Assembly: GCA_016719105.1 (NCBI GenBank) | Contig: JADKAQ010000046.1 | Span: 496,001 to 560,000 of the forward strand | Origin: Gemmatimonadota bacterium | Lineage (GTDB): Bacteria > Gemmatimonadota > Gemmatimonadetes > Gemmatimonadales > Gemmatimonadaceae | Length of the DNA: 64,000 nucleotides | Direction of reading: 5' to 3' | In this document: in pieces, positions 63,184 to 64,000 of the stretch | How positions within the stretch are numbered: the first letter of the stretch is position 1 | How the letters are laid out: each line of letters opens with the position of its first letter | Translations under genes and position numbers: made by a program | Notes under the pieces: model-generated | What the model saw: the letters and a program-made list of their open reading frames with translations, nothing else | What the model was told of the DNA's origin: nothing | Databases searched by the model: none

Positions 63184-64000
63184 ATGCTGCGCAGGACCTC
63201 CTCTCTTCTGTTCGCCAGTTCACTCCTGGTCGCCGCCGGGTGCAACGCCGACCGCGGCACCGCGCTCCCGATCGATGACGTGACCCCGTTGGCGGGGCAG
63301 CTCGCGGCCTCCGGCGCGGGCTTCATCACGTCGCAGCCGGCCCAGGCCGAGGTGCTCGTCCCCGGCGCCGAGATGTGGCCGATCATCAGCGTGGGCGACC
63401 CGATTCCCGGGACCAACGACACCTGGGCGCCGCTCCCCGATGGACTCGGGGCGTACTTTGAGAAGGGCGTGTTGAACCTGTACACGGCGCACGAGATCTC
63501 CAACTCGGGGGTGCGCTCCACCAACGGCGGCCCGACGATCGCCTACGCACGCGTCTCGAAGCTGGCGATCGACCCGCGCACGCGTTCGGTACTCGGCGGC
63601 TCGTATGTGGAGGATGGCAGCTCGCAGCTGCAGCGCCTCTGCTCGGCCACGTGGGTCGATGGCGCGGAAGGGATGCCGACCGGCTACTTCATGGCCGGCG
63701 AGGAGACGCTCGGGACGCCTAACGGCTCGGTCGTGACCGCCTGGGACAAGCAGGGGAACAAGACGCCGCTCCCGCACCTCGGCGCCTTTGCCCACGAAAA
63801 CCAGATCATCGTCCCCGGCTTCAAGAACAAGGTGGTGGGGGTCGGGCTCGACGACGCCGGCGGCCAGTCCGAGCTGTACCTGTACGTGGCCGACAGCGAG
63901 CAGGGCTTCATCCAGGGGACGGGGAAGCTCTACGTCTTCAAGACGGACGTGAAGTCGACGGCCGGGACGCCGCTGCACAGCGGCAACATGGTGGACGGGC
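63184..64000 (+). CDS. Lipoprotein, PhoX/DUF839-like beta-propeller (5' part)
   Basis: The gene runs off the window; 272 codons are visible from ATG 63184. The lipobox is LVAAGC. The mature part has phrases of the DUF839/PhoX-like propellers: NLYTAHEISNSGVR, GYFMAGEETLG, HENQIIVPGFKNKVVGVGLDD and SELYLYVADSE. PhoX proteins are Ca- and Fe-dependent phosphatases, but the catalytic part cannot be judged from this fragment. The Pro-Asn pair in LGTPNGS is another GCCTAACG copy. Confidence 0.75.
   Translation, partial: MLRRTSSLLFASSLLVAAGCNADRGTALPIDDVTPLAGQLAASGAGFITSQPAQAEVLVPGAEMWPIISVGDPIPGTNDTWAPLPDGLGAYFEKGVLNLYTAHEISNSGVRSTNGGPTIAYARVSKLAIDPRTRSVLGGSYVEDGSSQLQRLCSATWVDGAEGMPTGYFMAGEETLGTPNGSVVTAWDKQGNKTPLPHLGAFAHENQIIVPGFKNKVVGVGLDDAGGQSELYLYVADSEQGFIQGTGKLYVFKTDVKSTAGTPLHSGNMVDG

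Overview
The window is high-GC bacterial chromosome, with no rRNA, tRNA, CRISPR array or phage structural gene that I can recognise. The gene content fits Gemmatimonadota or a close relative: many secreted or lipoprotein serine hydrolases, amidohydrolases and DUF2911-type proteins, a GMC oxidoreductase with a Tat-exported partner, a PEP-CTERM protein and PAS-rich kinases. This assignment is inference; no phylogenetic marker gene is present.

1-30.1 kb holds mostly single or paired metabolic and envelope genes with short spacers. They include creatininase, NTF2-like, DinB, nitrilase, GNAT, gamma-glutamyltransferase, two beta-lactamase-fold serine hydrolases, GH42, polysaccharide deacetylase, alkylsulfatase, GMC oxidoreductase pair, two amidohydrolases, alkaline-phosphatase-like enzyme, cyclophilin, and an alpha/beta hydrolase with a divergent HTH regulator sharing a palindromic operator. 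30.1-36.9 kb is a minus-strand signalling operon: PAS kinase, REC-REC-GGDEF-EAL protein, Rcp1-type regulator, hybrid kinase. 37.5-41.2 kb has small secreted proteins, one of them a likely metal-less metallo-beta-lactamase fold.

41.2-58.9 kb is an accessory region. It carries two toxin-antitoxin pairs and a lower-GC defence segment. In that segment a three-gene GHKL-ATPase operon faces an EcoRII-Vsr-Dcm restriction-modification operon end to end. Beyond it lie a 42-bp-period degenerate repeat array, an AAA ATPase/ERCC4-nuclease operon, and an IS256-family element with a perfect 8-bp target duplication. 58.9-64 kb returns to core-like genes: a glycine-rich repeat protein, a membrane-thioredoxin fusion followed by an Fe-S photolyase, and a truncated lipoprotein gene.

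Two window-wide features stand out. First, an 8-mer, CGTTAGGC/GCCTAACG, recurs about 26 times (about 35 times as the 7-mer CGTTAGG). It supplies stop codons, rare TTA leucine codons and Pro-Asn codon pairs. Second, the right-hand third contains eight single-base frameshifts in otherwise well-conserved genes (oxidoreductase, EcoRII, Dcm, transposase, photolyase); none was noticed left of 46 kb. They are either residual sequencing errors or real decay.
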